Source: Candidatus Albibeggiatoa sp. nov. BB20 (GTDB taxonomy: Bacteria; Pseudomonadota; Gammaproteobacteria; Beggiatoales; Beggiatoaceae). Taken from it: DNA of 10,388 nt. Positions 7,038 to 10,388 of the stretch are shown piece after piece. Positions within the stretch are counted from its first letter, which is position 1. The number at the start of each line of letters is the position of its first letter. Under the pieces are notes generated by a model. It searched no databases and had not been told where the DNA came from. It saw nothing but the letters and a program-made list of their open reading frames with translations. Made by a program: the position numbers and the translations under genes. The DNA is taken from contig JADGDW010000155.1 in the NCBI GenBank assembly GCA_016744725.1, positions 1 to 10,388 on the forward strand, written 5' to 3'.

Positions 7038-7542
7038 ATGATTGATCCACTTGCTCAAGTACAGCAAGTTCTTGTGAATTTAATAGCTTATCTATTTCCA
7101 ATATAATCACCATTTTATCTTCAACGGTGGCTAAACCTTTGATAAATTCGATACTAATAACACTGCCAAAATCAGGAGCGGGTTTAATTTCACTTTCAGG
7201 CATATCATAAACATCAGATACTGCATCAACCACAACGCCCATAATCCGACTTTTACCTGTCGCAGGATTCACCACTCGCACCACCACAACCACAGTCATT
7301 GCACCATAGGCCAATTTATCTAAGCCAAAGCGTAAACGTAAATCAATGATAGGTACAATTGTGCCGCGTAAGTTAATGACACCACAAATATAATCAGGAG
7401 TATTAGGAATTGGGGTGACTTTGCTCCAACCTTTAATTTCCTGTACCCGCAAAATATCCACTGCATACTCTTCAGTCGCTAGTACAAATGTAAGATATTT
7501 ATTTGCAATGTGTTGTTGCACATCATCTGGCATCGTGCTCAT
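7036..7542 (-). CDS. cheW: CheW chemotaxis coupling protein
   Basis: This cytoplasmic adaptor of 168 residues links chemoreceptor tips to the CheA kinase. The single CheW-like SH3-type domain covers nearly the whole protein (about 13-158). It carries YLTFVLATEEYAVDILRVQEI at the start and the hallmark GVINLRGTIVPIIDLRLRF (54-72). R59 in NLRG corresponds to the receptor- and kinase-contacting arginine of E. coli CheW. MGVVVDAVSDVYDM and FIKGLATVEDKMVIILEIDKLL complete the family pattern. Length is about that of E. coli CheW (167). The start is strongly supported by GAGGAG at 7551-7556, 8 nt upstream. It lies 72 nt after cheA and 10 nt before mcp, consistent with co-transcription and with forming one signalling array with its neighbours. 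Confidence 0.96.
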   Translation of the reverse strand: MSTMPDDVQQHIANKYLTFVLATEEYAVDILRVQEIKGWSKVTPIPNTPDYICGVINLRGTIVPIIDLRLRFGLDKLAYGAMTVVVVVRVVNPATGKSRIMGVVVDAVSDVYDMPESEIKPAPDFGSVISIEFIKGLATVEDKMVIILEIDKLLNSQELAVLEQVDQS

Positions 7543-7550
7543 TATGGTTG

Positions 7551-7556
7551 CTCCTC
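7551..7556 (-). promoter_or_regulatory. Strong ribosome-binding site of cheW
   Basis: The minus strand reads GAGGAG, 8 nt before the cheW ATG. It is the best Shine-Dalgarno match in the cluster, which would favour more CheW than CheA from a shared transcript. The rest of the 72-nt gap (7557-7614) shows no convincing promoter. Confidence 0.7.
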
Positions 7557-7614
7557 AAGAATTATCTACAGACAATCCCATCTATTAGACTCGGAATTCA
7601 ATAATATTCACGCT

Positions 7615-9858
7615 TTAACTGGTTTCTAAAAACGAGGCATTATTTCTACGAGAAGGTAAATTAATATTGTAATGACTACGGAACAAATGTAACAAACCTG
7701 CTGTATCTAAAATCAGAGCAACTTCACCATTACCTAGAATAGTTGCGCCTGAAATGCCAGGAATCTGCTTGTAATTAGTCTCTAAACTTTTTATCACAAT
7801 TTGCTGCTGTGATAGTAATTCATCTACAAATAAACCAATTTTTTGTCCATCGCCTTCCACGACAACAAGTAAACCCTGTTCTAAATTAGTTAAATCGGTG
7901 TTGACTTCAAATAAATCATACAAGCGCAAAATAGGAATATATTCATCACGTAGTTTATAAACTTCAGCTTGTCCTGCTAATTCATTGACATATTTTTTAT
8001 TAACCCGTAAAGATTCAATAATTGATAGCAATGACAAAATATAAATTTGTTGACCTACACGAATTAATTGGCCATCTAAAATAGCTAAAGTCAGAGGCAA
8101 GCGGATTGTAAATGTTGTCCCTTGTCCACGCCGTGAATACACATCGATACTGCCCGCTAAGGAGCGAATATTACGCCGCACCACATCCATGCCAACCCCT
8201 CGTCCAGACAAATCGCTAACTTGAGTGGCGGTTGAAAATCCAGGGTGAAAAATAAATTCATAAATTTGTTCATCAGTTAAAGTATCTTCCGTCCCAATCA
8301 GCCGTTTTTCAATCGCTTTTTGACGAATTTTATCGACATTAAAACCTGCACCATCATCACTAATTTTAATAATAATACTGCCACTTTGGTGAAATGCGTG
8401 AAGCCGCAAAGTTCCTGTTTCAGGTTTACCTTGTGCAACTCGTTCATCAGGCATTTCAACACCATGATCTAAGGCATTACGTACTAAATGAACCAGCGGA
8501 TCGCCGATTTTTTCTAAAACTGTTTTATCTAGCTCAGTTTGTTCCCCAGATAATTCTAAATGAATTTTTTTACCTAATTGAGTGCTTAAATCATGTACTA
8601 AACGCGGAAAACGGCTGAATGAAAAACTAATAGGCAGCATCCGAATTCGCATGACACTTTCTTGCAATTCACGGGTATTGCGCTCTAGTTGTGCTAAACC
8701 ATTGCGTAAACTGTCTATTTGCTCATTATCGAAATTTTCGCCAATTTGGTCTAACATCGATTGAGTAATCACCAGTTCGCCGACAATATTGATTAAAGAA
8801 TCTACCTTATCAATACCCACTCGAATCGAGCTGGTTTCAGAACTATTGTTTTTTTCTTTAATATGCGCTTTATTAACAGTTTGTTGGGTATTATCAATAT
8901 GTTGTGGTGTCTCAGAAAGGTGAGCTTGCTCTACAGTTTGAGCTATATCAACACTGACCGCTTTTTGATTATTTGCTTCAGAAACAGATTTAGGTTCTAT
9001 TATTTGAGCTTGTGTTACCGCCTGATTTGAATTTGTTTCGCTGATTTCAATTTCAGTGGTTTCTGATTTTACTGTATTTGACTCTAGTAATTGAATATCT
9101 AACTCACAATCCCCTTCAACCCATTCAAAAATTTCTTCAATATCTGTTTTATCAACTGTTGTGAGCAGTTCCAAGTCCCAATTTAAATAACAGCCTCTTG
9201 GATTTAATTCAGTAAATTCAGGTAATGTACTATGATTTGGAATAATTTTAAGCGAGCCTAATTCTTCAAGTTCTCTGAATAAATTGATCGGATCATTGCC
9301 CGTTATCAGCATATCCTCATAAGGTTTAAAGCTGATCGCCCAAGTTTTTGGCTCTGGCACGGGTTTTTCAATAAGGTCGTCAGCTTGGTTTTCAGATGCA
9401 ACAATATCTCTGTTGCTAGAATTCGGCTGGATAACAATATCTTGTTCTGGAAATGCTTCTTGCTGTATCGGCGCACTGAGAATGGCTTCTAAACTGTTTT
9501 GACAGGCTTTGACTTCATTTTCATCCACAGGCGAGCCATCTTGTAAGCCATCAAGCTGCATTCTTAAAATATCAACAGTGTGCAAGAGCAAATCAATGAT
9601 ATTTTGGGTCACCAAATGTTCACCATTACGCACTTCATCAAGCAGGGTTTCTGCAACATGGGAAAAATTAATCACCTGTTCATATTGGAAAATGCCTGCA
9701 CCACCTTTAATCGAGTGTACACAACGAAAAATGCTATTCACTTGCTCTTTGTCTATTTCCCCAATTTGTACATCGAGCAAAGTAGATTCCATTGCATCTA
9801 AACTTTCAAGACTTTCTTCAAAAAATAGTTTTTTGACTTCCGTCATATCTACAGACAT
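7615..9858 (-). CDS. cheA: CheA chemotaxis histidine kinase
   Basis: This cytoplasmic autokinase of 747 residues passes phosphate to CheY-type regulators. P1 (HPt, about 1-128) has the phosphorylated H48 in CVHSIKGGAG. Residues about 172-260 form a P2-like domain (WAISFKP...GNDPINLFRELEELG...CYLNWDLEL...DCELDI) found in many non-enteric CheA proteins and unlike E. coli P2. A polar Ser/Thr/Gln/Asn/Glu-rich linker runs about 261-343. P3 (about 344-405) is the dimerisation helices. P4 (about 406-590) is the ATPase, with N-box HLVRNALDH (N461), G1 DDGAG (501-505) and G2 GRGVGMD (552-558). P5 (about 592-727) is the CheW-like domain. All catalytic motifs are intact. The ATG at 9858 has GGGGT just upstream and lies 3 nt after the cheY stop, so the two are probably coupled. 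CheW follows 72 nt downstream. Role and family are certain; which behaviour it controls (flagella, gliding or pili) is not visible. Confidence 0.97.
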   Translation of the reverse strand: MSVDMTEVKKLFFEESLESLDAMESTLLDVQIGEIDKEQVNSIFRCVHSIKGGAGIFQYEQVINFSHVAETLLDEVRNGEHLVTQNIIDLLLHTVDILRMQLDGLQDGSPVDENEVKACQNSLEAILSAPIQQEAFPEQDIVIQPNSSNRDIVASENQADDLIEKPVPEPKTWAISFKPYEDMLITGNDPINLFRELEELGSLKIIPNHSTLPEFTELNPRGCYLNWDLELLTTVDKTDIEEIFEWVEGDCELDIQLLESNTVKSETTEIEISETNSNQAVTQAQIIEPKSVSEANNQKAVSVDIAQTVEQAHLSETPQHIDNTQQTVNKAHIKEKNNSSETSSIRVGIDKVDSLINIVGELVITQSMLDQIGENFDNEQIDSLRNGLAQLERNTRELQESVMRIRMLPISFSFSRFPRLVHDLSTQLGKKIHLELSGEQTELDKTVLEKIGDPLVHLVRNALDHGVEMPDERVAQGKPETGTLRLHAFHQSGSIIIKISDDGAGFNVDKIRQKAIEKRLIGTEDTLTDEQIYEFIFHPGFSTATQVSDLSGRGVGMDVVRRNIRSLAGSIDVYSRRGQGTTFTIRLPLTLAILDGQLIRVGQQIYILSLLSIIESLRVNKKYVNELAGQAEVYKLRDEYIPILRLYDLFEVNTDLTNLEQGLLVVVEGDGQKIGLFVDELLSQQQIVIKSLETNYKQIPGISGATILGNGEVALILDTAGLLHLFRSHYNINLPSRRNNASFLETS

Positions 9859-9861
9859 AGG

Positions 9862-10236
9862 CTACCCCAATACTTTTCGCACCGCCATAAGCAGTTTATC
9901 AGGATTAAAAGGCTTGATAATCCAACCTGTTGCCCCTGATTTTTTGGCTATTTGTTTTTTTTGTGGATCGGTTTCTGTTGTCAATAGCAAAATGGGTTTA
10001 AAGCGATAATTGGGCAAAGCACGTAACTCTTTGACCAAAGACAAACCATCTAATAATGGCATATTGACATCAGTTATCACTAAGTCAAACGTATGGCTTT
10101 GTGCTAATCGTAATGCAGCTTGACCATTGTCTGCCTGCATAACCTCATGGCTGGCTTCAGTTAAAGTGTAAGCTAGCATTTGGCGCATCGCAATTGAATC
10201 ATCACTAATTAGGATGTGAGCCATTTGTGACACCAT
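9862..10236 (-). CDS. cheY: CheY-like single-domain response regulator
   Basis: A stand-alone receiver domain of 124 residues with no output domain. All active-site residues are present: acidic pair D12-D13 (ISDDS), phospho-acceptor D56 (VITDVNMP), T86 (LLLTTET) and K108 (IIKPF). The SIAMRQMLAYTL helix is typical of CheY proteins encoded beside cheA. It is first in the cluster and ends 3 nt before cheA, so it is the likely target of the adjacent kinase, acting on a motor or pilus machine. The start is uncertain. The ATG at 10236 has no clear Shine-Dalgarno. The ATG at 10224 (MAHILISDDS, 120 residues) matches the usual family N-terminus and has a weak GGTG upstream. No CheZ phosphatase gene is nearby. 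Confidence 0.93.
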   Translation of the reverse strand: MVSQMAHILISDDSIAMRQMLAYTLTEASHEVMQADNGQAALRLAQSHTFDLVITDVNMPLLDGLSLVKELRALPNYRFKPILLLTTETDPQKKQIAKKSGATGWIIKPFNPDKLLMAVRKVLG

Positions 10237-10261
10237 TGTTCTGGGCAGAAAATATTCATTT

Positions 10262-10267
10262 AGTATA
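10262..10267 (-). promoter_or_regulatory. Candidate -10 element of the che operon
   Basis: The minus strand reads TATACT (5 of 6), with TTAAAC (3 of 6) as a possible -35 at 10285-10290, 17 bp upstream. Transcription would begin near 10255, giving a leader of about 19 nt to the first cheY ATG or 31 nt to the second. No GCCGATAA-type flagellar sigma-28 element was seen in 10237-10388. This stretch is otherwise AT-rich and featureless to me. Confidence 0.3.
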
Positions 10268-10388
10268 ATCTATATTAGGTTGTTGTTTAATAGGTTTATG
10301 AAAGCAAGATTATTTAATTTAGTCAATAATGATAAAACCCACAGATTTAAAAATGATCGTTTTACTCATTTCTACTATTATTACCTGT

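Noticed and set aside
7562..9857. Exact 12-nt match TGTCTGTAGATA at the cheA start (9846-9857) and upstream of cheW (7562-7573)
   Set aside because: A pair of identical 12-mers is expected by chance a few times in 10 kb. The cheW copy lies in an 8-codon mini-frame with no sign of function.
8394..10009. Plus-strand frames at 8394-8618, 8582-8764, 9509-10009 and 9580-9801
   Set aside because: All are antisense to cheA or to cheA/cheY. The 166-codon frame spans both genes and has no recognisable family.
10298..10388. Plus-strand frame starting MKARLFNLVNND and open to the window end (30 codons)
   Set aside because: It is short, AT-rich and cut by the window edge. AGG lies too close to the ATG to be a convincing ribosome-binding site. 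A divergent gene is possible but cannot be supported here.

Overview
The window is AT-rich bacterial DNA that looks like a gammaproteobacterium. The chemoreceptor tip is of the E. coli-like class, the chemotaxis proteins are proteobacterial in type, and a large secreted RCC1/LRR/beta-helix protein sits nearby. The low GC and this mix of genes would suit a sulfur-oxidising or gliding member of the Thiotrichales (Beggiatoa-like). That placement is an impression from composition and domain style, not a proven assignment.

Left third (1-3273, minus strand): one very large gene, open from its start at 3273 through base 1, so its C-terminus is missing. It encodes a secreted multidomain protein. In order these are: an unusually long hydrophobic leader, seven RCC1-type repeats with a cysteine pair in every blade, a plant-type leucine-rich repeat block with a Cys cap, a fibronectin III-like domain, and a right-handed beta-helix ending in a 'choice-of-anchor Q'-like DIGAYEF segment. 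Next comes a 264-bp divergent intergenic region with candidate promoters and a small inverted repeat.

Middle (3538-4143, plus strand): a single ADP-ribose pyrophosphatase of the Nudix family (NudF type). It converges on the chemotaxis cluster. The 137-bp gap between them holds two copies of a 49-bp-period repeat whose palindromic cores may act as a two-way terminator.

Right (4281-10236, minus strand): a compact chemotaxis cluster in the order cheY-like, cheA, cheW, mcp. Spacing is 3, 72 and 10 nt, so it is probably one operon. The signalling path can be read directly: the membrane receptor (periplasmic NIT-like sensor, then HAMP, PAS, HAMP-like segments and the methyl-accepting hairpin) couples through CheW to the CheA kinase, which phosphorylates the CheY-like regulator. 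No cheR, cheB, cheD or cheZ gene lies in the cluster here, yet the receptor keeps methylation-region sequence and a C-terminal xWxxF (DWEDF) CheR-docking motif. Its modification enzymes must therefore be encoded elsewhere, possibly upstream of 10388.

No RNA genes, insertion sequences, CRISPR arrays or phage genes were seen. I found no convincing evidence of a wholly new system. The items most worth a second look are the architecture of the giant secreted protein, the histidine-rich receptor tail, the altered NIT motif and the paired palindromic repeat.
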